DNA from: Candidatus Thorarchaeota archaeon MP11T_1
GTDB taxonomy: Archaea; Asgardarchaeota; Thorarchaeia; Thorarchaeales; Thorarchaeaceae
Direction of reading: 5' to 3'
Length of the DNA stretch: 7,805 bases
Assembly: GCA_002825515.1 (NCBI GenBank)
Contig: PJET01000028.1
Location: 1-7,805 of the forward strand
Shown piece by piece: positions 1-5,344 of the stretch. The translations under genes were made by a program, and so were the position numbers. The notes under the pieces were generated by a model, which worked only from the letters and a program-made list of their open reading frames with translations, ran no database searches and was not told where the DNA came from. Each line of letters starts with the position of its first letter. Position 1 is the stretch's first letter.

Positions 1-83
1 ACTGTCTCTTTGGTATCTGCGTCATTCGAGTATGCTAGCTTACGATCACAGATAGCACAACAATGATAGTCAGCATGTGCCAT
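1..83 (-). CDS. Small zinc-ribbon-like phage protein, N-terminal part only
   Basis: The ORF runs off the left edge of the window; only its first 27 codons are present. It begins MAHADYHCCAICDRKLAYSN. The start is an ATG 7 bases after GAGGAG (91-96), which lies in the last codons of the gene upstream. The CCxxC cluster at residues 8-12 looks like the first half of a zinc ribbon, with the second Cys pair expected beyond the window. Small proteins starting MAHADY or MPHADY with a Cys-x-x-Cys knuckle are common hypothetical proteins in tailed-phage genomes, and this supports a phage origin. That family match is from memory of the N-terminal pattern, not a search. The function is unknown; nucleic-acid or protein binding is plausible. 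Confidence 0.8.
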   Translation of the reverse strand, partial: MAHADYHCCAICDRKLAYSNDADTKET

Positions 84-84
84 G

Positions 85-447
85 TTATTTCTCCTCGTGC
101 CTTCTCTTCATGTCTATAAGAAATGCGTTTGTCACACTATCACTTAGCCTGATGATCTTGCCTTCATGAATAACATCTGGCACTGTGCCATACTTACCAA
201 GGAAGGCAATCCACCATATAGCTACAGTGAGACGGTCAATCACTATGTAAGTCTTTGCTCGAGGATCGAACCCCGACCGAAGCATATTCACTGCCATCGT
301 TTCAGCATGACGGAAGTTACTTACAGGATCAACGTCATAAGTCATTGACCCATGCTGAATGTAGTCGAAGGCAACCTCATTACCAAGCAAATCTTTTATC
401 ATTTGATCAGTCTCAGTACTCTTGCGAGTAAGATTGAGGAAGTTCAT
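85..447 (-). CDS. Hypothetical protein, 120 aa
   Basis: I do not recognise this protein. It starts MNFLNLTRKS at an ATG 9 bases after AAGGA (457-461). That weak RBS is embedded in the last codons of the preceding gene, whose stop is two bases upstream of this ATG. The sequence is soluble-looking and mixed, with one apolar stretch at about residues 70-85 (IDRLTVAIWWIAFLGKYG). That stretch contains Arg, Asp and Lys and is probably a buried strand or helix rather than a membrane span. The C-terminus is charged (MKRRHEEK), and its last codons (GAG GAG AAA) double as the RBS of the next gene. It is the fifth gene of the group starting at 1599. No motif suggests an enzyme. Confidence 0.8.
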   Translation of the reverse strand: MNFLNLTRKSTETDQMIKDLLGNEVAFDYIQHGSMTYDVDPVSNFRHAETMAVNMLRSGFDPRAKTYIVIDRLTVAIWWIAFLGKYGTVPDVIHEGKIIRLSDSVTNAFLIDMKRRHEEK

Positions 448-449
448 GG

Positions 450-977
450 TTAGTATTCCTTTGAGTAAGCTTCAAGGGACTTGTCTATCACGTTATCTAG
501 TTTCGCTTTCTCCAGTACGAGCTGCGTCTCGTTCTGCGGTATCTTGCGCTTGAAACATTCCTCCACGGCAGCACCGAAGGCACTTGGAAACAGCTTGCTG
601 TTCCATAAGGCATTTCTGATCTTGGCGAGACCCCCTGGTACTGGCTTGGTCATCTTGCCATCTTCAATGTAGAACAGGTTGAATGTATTGGCATCCTCAT
701 ACTGCATGACAATGACAAACGCACGACTCTCTCCAACCCATTCCTTAGCCTTGTTGATGTCATCAAATTCTTCTACTCTAAGATCACCGAAGTCAAGGTT
801 GATCGCAATACAATAATGGTACGATCTTTTTGTCCTGAAAGACATTACTAACTGGATTGCTGTTGTAAAGTGAAATGACCACTTGCTCATTAGCGTATCT
901 GCAAGCGCAGCATTCCCCAAGTGTTCATTGTCTTTCAAGTATTCCCATATTTCAGTGAACATTGGATTTCTTGTCAT
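450..977 (-). CDS. Hypothetical protein, 175 aa
   Basis: I do not recognise this protein. I take ATG at 977 (MTRNPMFTEIWEYL) as the start. TTG at 980 and ATG at 962 (MFTEIWEYL) are alternatives, and none has a strong RBS at good spacing; AAGGATG is more than 20 bases upstream. Translation is probably coupled to the 58-aa gene, which it overlaps by 26 bases. The protein looks soluble. It has a helical N-terminus, a central strand-rich stretch with alternating hydrophobics (about residues 50-105, including AFVIVMQYEDANTFNLFYI), and a helical charged C-terminal part with three scattered Cys. The next gene follows after two bases. No catalytic motif is visible. Confidence 0.78.
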   Translation of the reverse strand: MTRNPMFTEIWEYLKDNEHLGNAALADTLMSKWSFHFTTAIQLVMSFRTKRSYHYCIAINLDFGDLRVEEFDDINKAKEWVGESRAFVIVMQYEDANTFNLFYIEDGKMTKPVPGGLAKIRNALWNSKLFPSAFGAAVEECFKRKIPQNETQLVLEKAKLDNVIDKSLEAYSKEY

Positions 978-1128
978 CAATCATTGAGCATAAGATGACA
1001 TCCTTAGAACAAAGGATCATGAAGCTGATTGCAATCAGGAACATTCTTTCGTATGCATCTTCCAGCATTCCTGACGCAAGTGCTATGAACAATGCAATCA
1101 CCGAGAACAGTAGTGCTGTTTTCATCAT
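952..1128 (-). CDS. Small two-helix membrane protein, 58 aa
   Basis: This short gene begins MMKTALLFSVIALFIALASG and ends DDKKSNVH. Its start ATG overlaps the stop of the upstream gene (ATGATGA), with GAGGAAGG just upstream; the second ATG at 1125 is an equally usable start. Two hydrophobic segments are evident, at about residues 4-20 and 29-49, separated by a short acidic turn (MLEDAYER). The tail is charged. It therefore looks like a membrane hairpin protein, or a single span plus an amphipathic segment. The size and layout would fit a small phage inner-membrane effector. A holin-like role cannot be claimed because no lysis genes are nearby. It overlaps the next gene by 26 bases, suggesting coupling. 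The function is unknown. Confidence 0.75.
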   Translation of the reverse strand: MMKTALLFSVIALFIALASGMLEDAYERMFLIAISFMILCSKDVILCSMIDDKKSNVH

Positions 1129-1310
1129 CGCCTTCCTCGCTTTGTCTTTTTCTTAGTTGGTTCTTGAGTACTATGTGCAAATACTTTGGCGACACCTGAG
1201 GTACTGACGGTATAAACAGTATTGCCGCGCTTGAAGAACCCTTTGATCTTGCCCTGCATGGTCATTACAGTCAGATGGTCTACATCATCTCTGGATATGA
1301 CTTCAATCAC
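1125..1310 (-). CDS. Small hypothetical protein with basic tail, 61 aa
   Basis: The start is a GTG at 1310, chosen because AAGGAG (1318-1323) sits 7 bases upstream and the start overlaps the stop of the previous gene by 8 bases (GTGATTGA). Longer readings of the frame, up to 1484, run antiparallel to nothing but overlap the 98-aa gene out of frame and have no RBS. The protein (MIEVISRDDVDHLTVMTMQG...) looks like a small beta-rich fold at residues 1-48, followed by a strongly basic tail, KKKTKRGRR. The tail would suit nucleic-acid or membrane-phosphate contact. Its last codons carry the RBS of the 58-aa membrane protein. I do not recognise the family. Confidence 0.78.
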   Translation of the reverse strand: MIEVISRDDVDHLTVMTMQGKIKGFFKRGNTVYTVSTSGVAKVFAHSTQEPTKKKTKRGRR

Positions 1311-1599
1311 GGAACAGCTCCTTTGGATACCTGTCTTCAGGGAAGAAATTGTACGGGTCTTCTGGACCGAGACCAGGATATATCTTATCGCCATATTCTG
1401 CAACGGTTTGGATCTGTTGCTCGATTGGCATATTCTCAGGGCAATAACCAATATACGTTGTCCATTCATCCAGTCCGCCATCAATCAAAGTCTCGACCAA
1501 CACGACTACTTGAAAGATAGTCTTATAGTGACCTTTGTCACCAGTATACAATGCTCTACTGTTGCGAACATACTTGCGTCGCTCTACAAGTTCTGGCAT
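1303..1599 (-). CDS. Hypothetical protein, 98 aa, first gene of a transcription group
   Basis: I do not recognise this protein. It starts MPELVERRKYVRNSRALY at an ATG 4 bases after a full AAAGGAGG (1604-1611), one of the best RBSs in the window. The N-terminal half is basic. The middle is strand-like (TIFQVVVLVETLIDGG), and the C-terminal 35 residues are acidic and rich in Pro, Tyr and Phe (YPGLGPEDPYNFFPEDRYP). Cysteine occurs once and no metal site is visible. It is preceded by the only convincing promoter in the window, so it probably leads the message covering the genes down to position 1. Its stop overlaps the GTG start of the 61-aa gene. Confidence 0.85.
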   Translation of the reverse strand: MPELVERRKYVRNSRALYTGDKGHYKTIFQVVVLVETLIDGGLDEWTTYIGYCPENMPIEQQIQTVAEYGDKIYPGLGPEDPYNFFPEDRYPKELFRD

Positions 1600-1615
1600 T
1601 TTGCCTCCTTTCTAC

Positions 1616-1624
1616 ATTATAACA
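1616..1624 (-). promoter_or_regulatory. Extended -10 promoter (TGTTATAAT)
   Basis: The minus strand reads TGTTATAAT, a consensus -10 (TATAAT) with the TGn extension used by sigma-70/sigma-A promoters that lack a good -35. No TTGACA-like hexamer lies 16-18 bases upstream (the sequence there is GCCCAT or close to it), as expected for this class. It sits in the 74-base gap between the 161-aa and 98-aa genes. The predicted start of transcription, 7 bases downstream at about 1609, falls at the edge of the RBS. The leader would then be only about ten bases long, AGGAGGCAAA followed by ATG. Confidence 0.6.
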
Positions 1625-1673
1625 GATGTTAGTAAAATATGGGCTTCCCTCGCGGGAGAAATACGCAAATGTC

Positions 1674-2159
1674 CTACAAATTCCTACTTTTCCTTATCTT
1701 TTCGAGCCAGTCAGCGCGTTCATAATCCCACGCTTTTACGGCGTTTGTCCATCCATCCTCGGCATTGTAGCCAAGGCATACGAGCCACAGGAACTTCTTA
1801 GCTTCAACAACAGCTTCCATCTCGTTTGCTCTCTTTTCGCCAAAGAAAAGATCGATGTATTTCAGGACATTGACTAGAGTTCTTTCGATGCGGATGCTAT
1901 GCTCTGTGACCAGATTGACATTATGTACTGCTGTCCTCAAAGTCAGGTTTGTCAGGTCGCCCATCTCGGTAGCAACCAAGGTATCTTCGAGATAGTGATC
2001 AGCGACTAAGCATTGGAACTGATGTAGTGCTTCCATCTCTTCATCATCAAGAGTGAAAGCTTTTAGTGATGACCGACACTTAGGATTATTGAGATCAATG
2101 TGCTCTTGGAAGATATGCCGTATCATCTGGAAGAGTTGTTTCTTATCTTTTATGATCAT
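1674..2159 (-). CDS. Hypothetical mostly helical protein, 161 aa
   Basis: I do not recognise this protein. I take ATG at 2159 (MIIKDKKQLFQMIRHIF) because it overlaps the previous stop as ATGA, like other junctions here. A TTG 24 bases upstream has no spaced RBS. This ATG has no RBS of its own within 5-12 bases, so translation is probably coupled to the 154-aa gene. The sequence is rich in Leu, Glu, Ala and Lys and reads as a bundle of amphipathic helices with no Gly/Pro-rich loops until about residue 133. It contains LTLRTAVHNVNLVTEHSIRI, typical of a helical scaffold, and no metal site or catalytic motif. It ends a group: the next gene has its own promoter. Confidence 0.82.
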   Translation of the reverse strand: MIIKDKKQLFQMIRHIFQEHIDLNNPKCRSSLKAFTLDDEEMEALHQFQCLVADHYLEDTLVATEMGDLTNLTLRTAVHNVNLVTEHSIRIERTLVNVLKYIDLFFGEKRANEMEAVVEAKKFLWLVCLGYNAEDGWTNAVKAWDYERADWLEKIRKSRNL

Positions 2160-2620
2160 GGTGTGACTGACAATAATGCCCAACCCTTGCTCATGTCAAG
2201 AGGCTCAGCTTTTGTATGATGGACGATAAAGCAATCGGTCTGGTCATACAGAGTTTCTATGAGACTGCGAGCGTGGGACTCGTTGCGAGCTTCAACGAGA
2301 TATGTTGCCATCTGGTCTTCCTTATGGAAAGTGATACGACCGACAAGTTCTTCCTCGGTATAGTGAACAGTAACTGCAAAGAGCTTGATCGCGCTTTCGT
2401 ATGGAACGAAGTCCAGTGTATCCTTGAACCACTGCTCAATAGTGCGTGGATGCTCCATTGGGTCAAAATGGAGGAATGGCACATCGAGTGTGGTGCGTAG
2501 ATACGCATCCCATAGTGCTTTTGCCTTCTCTTCTATGTAATCTGCATTAGACGTAACAGCTACAGAGCCATCTTCAAATACTACGAAAGCACCATCTTTA
2601 TAGATCACTTCGGGTTTCAT
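2156..2620 (-). CDS. Hypothetical protein, 154 aa, with C-terminal domain related to its 69-aa neighbour
   Basis: It starts MKPEVIYKDGAFVVFEDG at an ATG 8 bases after AGGAGGT (2629-2635). The RBS forms the last codons of the 69-aa gene, and the ATG overlaps that gene's stop (ATGA). Residues 1-75 look like a short beta hairpin followed by helices. Residues 79-142 repeat the layout of the 69-aa protein: an LFAVTV strand, then YLVEARNESHARSLIETLY (strand, turn, helix), then an HTKAEPLD end. The neighbour has LFLVTR, FIVQAMNAKEAERKIAVLY and EIHAEPIN. This pattern of strand plus a helix of the type A-x-N-x-x-x-A-x-x-x-I recurs in small phage proteins of unknown role. No catalytic residues stand out. 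Confidence 0.85.
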   Translation of the reverse strand: MKPEVIYKDGAFVVFEDGSVAVTSNADYIEEKAKALWDAYLRTTLDVPFLHFDPMEHPRTIEQWFKDTLDFVPYESAIKLFAVTVHYTEEELVGRITFHKEDQMATYLVEARNESHARSLIETLYDQTDCFIVHHTKAEPLDMSKGWALLSVTP

Positions 2621-2826
2621 ACAAGGTAACCTCCTAAAGGCAATACCCCGTTCTTTTTCTTGAGATTAATCGGTTCGGCATGAATTTCTCCAGGTTCGCT
2701 GTAGAGCACTGCTATCTTGCGTTCAGCTTCTTTTGCATTCATGGCTTGCACAATGAAGCTGAAGTGACTGATGTATGTGCAATCACAAACGACGATTCTC
2801 TTGAGGCGTGTCACCAGGAACAGCAT
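2617..2826 (-). CDS. Small single-domain hypothetical protein, 69 aa
   Basis: The ATG at 2826 lies one base after the stop of the 395-aa gene. It has no clear RBS, so re-initiation by terminating ribosomes is likely. The protein reads MLFLVTRLKRIVVCDCTYIS, followed by FIVQAMNAKEAERKIAVLY and EIHAEPIN, then a short basic tail ending LGGYLV. The LGG codons (CTA GGA GGT) are the RBS of the next gene. The layout strand, strand, helix (residues 30-42), strand matches residues 79-142 of the 154-aa protein encoded next, so the two are probable paralogues. Small LFLVTR...FVV-A-(N/E)xxEA proteins are known as phage hypotheticals; I recall the pattern but not a function. Confidence 0.75.
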   Translation of the reverse strand: MLFLVTRLKRIVVCDCTYISHFSFIVQAMNAKEAERKIAVLYSEPGEIHAEPINLKKKNGVLPLGGYLV

Positions 2827-2827
2827 T

Positions 2828-4015
2828 TCACGCTACTCGTGGGACGATGTAGAGCTTTATGCGTTCACCGCAATAGGGACAGTGATCAACCTGACCATTG
2901 TTGTAGATGTACTCATTCTCTAAAGCGAAACCGCGACTGCAATGCGGACATTTGAGAAAGTACATATCACAGCCAAAGGCAGTTTTGGACGCCCATGGGA
3001 ACACGTAAATCGTCATTGACGGTTTGCTGGTCTCGCGGATCAGACCATTCTTACCGCTCAGCTTTGGAGGCTTCACATCAAGGTCAAGGTCAATGAACCC
3101 GTTATCGAACAGACGCAAGAACCTGTATGAACCCCCAATCTCCGCCTTAATGTAGAGCGTCGCAACATACCTGAGACATCGGTCCTCATCGACCTCCGTC
3201 CAGAAGTTCAAGGCATACCTGTCGCCAAGCCCTTTCCACTCATCATTGAAATTGCCATCATTATCTATGTAATCCCCTATCGCCTTATACGCATCCAGTA
3301 TCACACTCTTCGGAAATTCCCCTATATGCGTAATATCACCATGATCATCATCGTCCAGGATGTTAGGGGGAGTATTGACACCGCTGTCATATTCACTGGG
3401 CAATGTTTCACGTGAAACATCCCTGCGGTAGACACATTTCCACAGTTGAGCATCCTGTACAATGCCGTCTTCTTCCATGATGAATGAGAAAGCGCACCCA
3501 TTGGCATCTTCAAGATAGAAGAATGCGCTACCGACACTGACACTAGGCACGAGCCCAGGTCTTTTCCATGTAAGACGGTGTTCAGTTGCAAAGTTTACTA
3601 ATGCTGCAAAACTGTACGTGTATCCTTCATAGACGCCGAAAGGGTCTTCGTCTCCCGCGGGGGATACAACGTCATCGAACACAGCACCGTTCCAGCATTC
3701 ACCGCATTCTGGACATATATCATGAGGACCATAGATGACGAACTCATGTCCTTGACGGCATGTTACATGATGATGGTTGAAAGTGCCATATCCTTTAGGT
3801 TCTAAGGCATCCTCGGACACGTCTGGAGCATTCTGTCTCATCAATGAATGCTCAACATCGTTGGGATTGGCATACAGATGAATACGTGAGCGCATGTCCT
3901 TTTCATGTAAATAGGGATACCCATCGTCCTTCCAGCACTTGATACAAAAGATGATCGGACGATTAGGGATCGTGCATGTCACTTGGTGACCCCTTTGGCA
4001 AATCGCGTGGTACAT
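2828..4015 (-). CDS. Multi-zinc-ribbon hypothetical protein, 395 aa, carrying a parS site
   Basis: The start is ATG at 4015 (MYHAICQRGHQVTC), 6 bases after AAAGGAGG (4022-4029). The frame is open 18 codons further upstream, but without an RBS. Three Cys-rich modules are visible. The first is C6-x2-GH...C24-x2-C27, the second C86-x2-GH...C101-x2-C104, and the third a C-terminal ribbon with CPHC at 356-359 and CPYCGE at 379-382. The first two resemble each other (CQRGH versus CRQGH) and look like an internal duplication. The 250 residues between are strand-rich with an acidic linker (ILDDDDHGD, about residues 218-226). A role in binding nucleic acid or a host protein is inference. Codons 199-204 (DVSRET) encode an exact parS site within an apparent linker. 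I do not recognise the full-length family. Confidence 0.87.
   Translation of the reverse strand: MYHAICQRGHQVTCTIPNRPIIFCIKCWKDDGYPYLHEKDMRSRIHLYANPNDVEHSLMRQNAPDVSEDALEPKGYGTFNHHHVTCRQGHEFVIYGPHDICPECGECWNGAVFDDVVSPAGDEDPFGVYEGYTYSFAALVNFATEHRLTWKRPGLVPSVSVGSAFFYLEDANGCAFSFIMEEDGIVQDAQLWKCVYRRDVSRETLPSEYDSGVNTPPNILDDDDHGDITHIGEFPKSVILDAYKAIGDYIDNDGNFNDEWKGLGDRYALNFWTEVDEDRCLRYVATLYIKAEIGGSYRFLRLFDNGFIDLDLDVKPPKLSGKNGLIRETSKPSMTIYVFPWASKTAFGCDMYFLKCPHCSRGFALENEYIYNNGQVDHCPYCGERIKLYIVPRVA
3404..3419. promoter_or_regulatory. parS: parS site: ParB/Spo0J binding site
   Basis: The 16 bases TGTTTCACGTGAAACA are a perfect inverted repeat and equal the consensus parS bound by chromosomal ParB proteins (Spo0J in Bacillus). 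One more base on each side (3403 A, 3420 T) extends the palindrome to 18 bp. In parS biology a ParB dimer loads here as a CTP-dependent clamp, spreads along the DNA and links it to ParA/Soj and SMC. The site lies inside the 395-aa gene, as several chromosomal parS sites lie inside genes, and encodes DVSRET in an apparent linker. No parA or parB is in the window, so host ParB is the likely ligand. The match is exact; its use is inferred. Confidence 0.9.
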
Positions 4016-4037
4016 GGAGTGCCTCCTTTGCACAATC

Positions 4038-4077
4038 GGGACACCACGACTCCGTTTCCGTCGAATCACGGTGTCCC
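4038..4077. repeat. Inverted repeat in the leader of the 395-aa gene
   Basis: GGGACACC (4038-4045) and GGTGTCCC (4070-4077) are perfect 8-base complements. An inner four-base pair (CGAC at 4047-4050, GTCG at 4060-4063) can extend the stem. In the minus-strand message this hairpin ends only eight bases before the AAAGGAGG of the 395-aa gene. No T-run follows it on that strand, so it is not a terminator in the reading direction. It could be an operator, or a structure affecting access to the RBS. Confidence 0.45.
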
Positions 4078-4111
4078 TTTGTCACGAATAATACGAGCGA
4101 GACGGTAAATA

Positions 4112-4148
4112 CTGGCAGGTCTCTTGATATTATCGCAAGACCTACCAG
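4112..4148 (-). terminator. Probable weak terminator/attenuator after the 390-aa gene
   Basis: An 11-base stem (4138-4148 with 4112-4122, one G-U pair in the minus-strand RNA) encloses a 15-base loop and starts 13 bases after the stop codon at 4162. On the minus strand it is followed by TATTTACC, a poor U-tract, so termination would be partial or Rho-assisted. Its position right after a gene and before a 110-base gap is what supports the call. A TATTAT about 15 bases further on could be a weak -10 for the next gene, but no good -35 matches it. Confidence 0.45.
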
Positions 4149-4161
4149 ATGACAATACAAT

Positions 4162-5334
4162 CTACTTGGCGATCTCGAAGGTTGCGCCAGTCTTGATCAG
4201 TTGGGTTGCCCAAATCCGATCAACGATGGGATTCGCACCAAGAAGCTCCTTGATGGAACTCCGATGCCCCGCAGGACTGATCGTCCATACGTGGGTCGGG
4301 TATGGGATTTCGCCCACTGTCAAGACTTCACCATCGATACTGGTGACACGGATAGCATCACCATTCATGGTTGTCTTCTGGATTTCAGGCGGTTCTTGGA
4401 TGACGCCACCGCTCTTTACAACACGAACTTGGTCAGCTTGCTCAGACAAGCGTTTGTAGGTCGTGCGTTCATCGAACAGTATGCGATCAGCAGCAGTAGC
4501 CGCCTTCACAGGATCATCTTCCATCCAGCAGTTCTCGAACCGTGGAAGGATATAACCTTCGGACTGTCCGCCAATCTTGATGCGAATATTCACACCACTG
4601 CGGATAGCGCGTAACGCTTCACAGCGATAGAATACGCGGATTGACTTGTTCTCCTTGTCGGTGCGCTCGTTGTTGAACTTGTTCATAGCTTGCGCTACGG
4701 TCACAGCACTGTGATGTGCTGTTGGAACAAGCTTTCCACCATAAACGCCCAACTCGGTCCACCCATCAGGGTAGATATTCAACAATCCGAAAGGACCGAA
4801 GTCCCCACTGTGCGTCCAGTGAACGTATGCAACACTTGGAACATTCTGGCGAGCAACAGCGATATCAAATGGCACTTTCAATGCCACTTTGGGATCATTG
4901 TTGTCCACATACGCTCCACGGCGCAAGTGGCAGAGGATCAGGTTCGCCACTGCCTTTGCGTCAATGGTTTGGTAACCAAAGGTTGCCGCACCATCCATTT
5001 CAGGATTGACAATCACCTTCAGGGAGGAAGGCTTGGATGTATCCTTGCCGTTCTCGTCCTTCCAGTATGTCAGCTGAACGTTGAGGCGTTCTTTCCAGAA
5101 GTTCTGGAGTGTTGCTTCGTTCAATGAAGCAAACACTTCATCGCCATTCGTTGTCTTGCCGTTCCCATTCTCGTTGCTATCGACTGATGCCTCGAACTCT
5201 GCGTCAGTTTCAATCACGAAATCGGAACTCGGTTTTGTCATAGTGACCTCCTTGTGGTCTTCAACAGTCGCAATCTGACCGTTCATCCCATCGTTGATGC
5301 TATCGCTAACGGGGTGCTTGGTTTTACGTGGCAT
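4162..5334 (-). CDS. Hypothetical protein, 390 aa, with a second in-frame start
   Basis: I do not recognise this protein. The longest well-supported start is ATG at 5334 (MPRKTKHPVSDSINDG), 5 bases after AGGAGGT (5340-5346), an RBS that contains the stop of the previous gene. A second start in the same frame, ATG at 5241 (MTKPSSDFVIETDAEF), lies 4 bases after AAGGAGGT (5246-5253) and would give a 359-aa form. The first 80 residues are low-complexity and acidic/Asn/Gly-rich. A folded, strand-rich core follows (about residues 85-265, including VPSVAYVHWTHSGDFGPFGL and DGWTELGVYGG), then a helical segment (about 275-310) and a C-terminal beta-like region. No catalytic signature is evident. It is the largest gene of its group and may be abundant, given the doubled RBS. 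Confidence 0.88.
   Translation of the reverse strand: MPRKTKHPVSDSINDGMNGQIATVEDHKEVTMTKPSSDFVIETDAEFEASVDSNENGNGKTTNGDEVFASLNEATLQNFWKERLNVQLTYWKDENGKDTSKPSSLKVIVNPEMDGAATFGYQTIDAKAVANLILCHLRRGAYVDNNDPKVALKVPFDIAVARQNVPSVAYVHWTHSGDFGPFGLLNIYPDGWTELGVYGGKLVPTAHHSAVTVAQAMNKFNNERTDKENKSIRVFYRCEALRAIRSGVNIRIKIGGQSEGYILPRFENCWMEDDPVKAATAADRILFDERTTYKRLSEQADQVRVVKSGGVIQEPPEIQKTTMNGDAIRVTSIDGEVLTVGEIPYPTHVWTISPAGHRSSIKELLGANPIVDRIWATQLIKTGATFEIAK
5246..5253 (-). promoter_or_regulatory. Internal RBS for the 359-aa form
   Basis: AAGGAGGT, a perfect anti-Shine-Dalgarno complement, lies 4 bases before an in-frame ATG at 5241, inside the 390-aa gene. Its codons read K-E-V in the 31-residue N-terminal extension. 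Everywhere else in this window such a motif marks the beginning of a gene. The match is as strong as the one used at 5334, so both starts are probably used. Confidence 0.7.
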
Positions 5335-5344
5335 ATATAACCTC

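Noticed and set aside
258..280. GGGGTTCGATCCTCGAGC on the minus strand, resembling a tRNA T-arm
   Set aside because: It lies inside the 120-aa gene (codons for SGFDPR). The stem pairs poorly, and no acceptor stem or anticodon arm can be built around it.
1311..1484. Upstream extension of the 61-aa gene to a start at 1484
   Set aside because: That part of the frame overlaps the 98-aa gene completely, and its start has no RBS, whereas GTG at 1310 has AAGGAG at good spacing and a stop/start overlap.
1222..1632. Plus-strand ORF of 136 codons
   Set aside because: It is antisense to three minus-strand genes with good RBSs and has no RBS of its own; it is a shadow frame. The other plus-strand ORFs in the window were dismissed for the same reason.
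1646..1658. Hairpin after the 161-aa gene as an intrinsic terminator
   Set aside because: The stem is only four to five pairs, and the T-run (ATATTTTA) starts several bases after it; too weak to call.
4286..4326. TTGACA on the minus strand near 4316-4321 as a promoter -35
   Set aside because: It encodes part of the 390-aa protein (EVLTVGEIPYP), and no -10-like hexamer lies 16-18 bases downstream.
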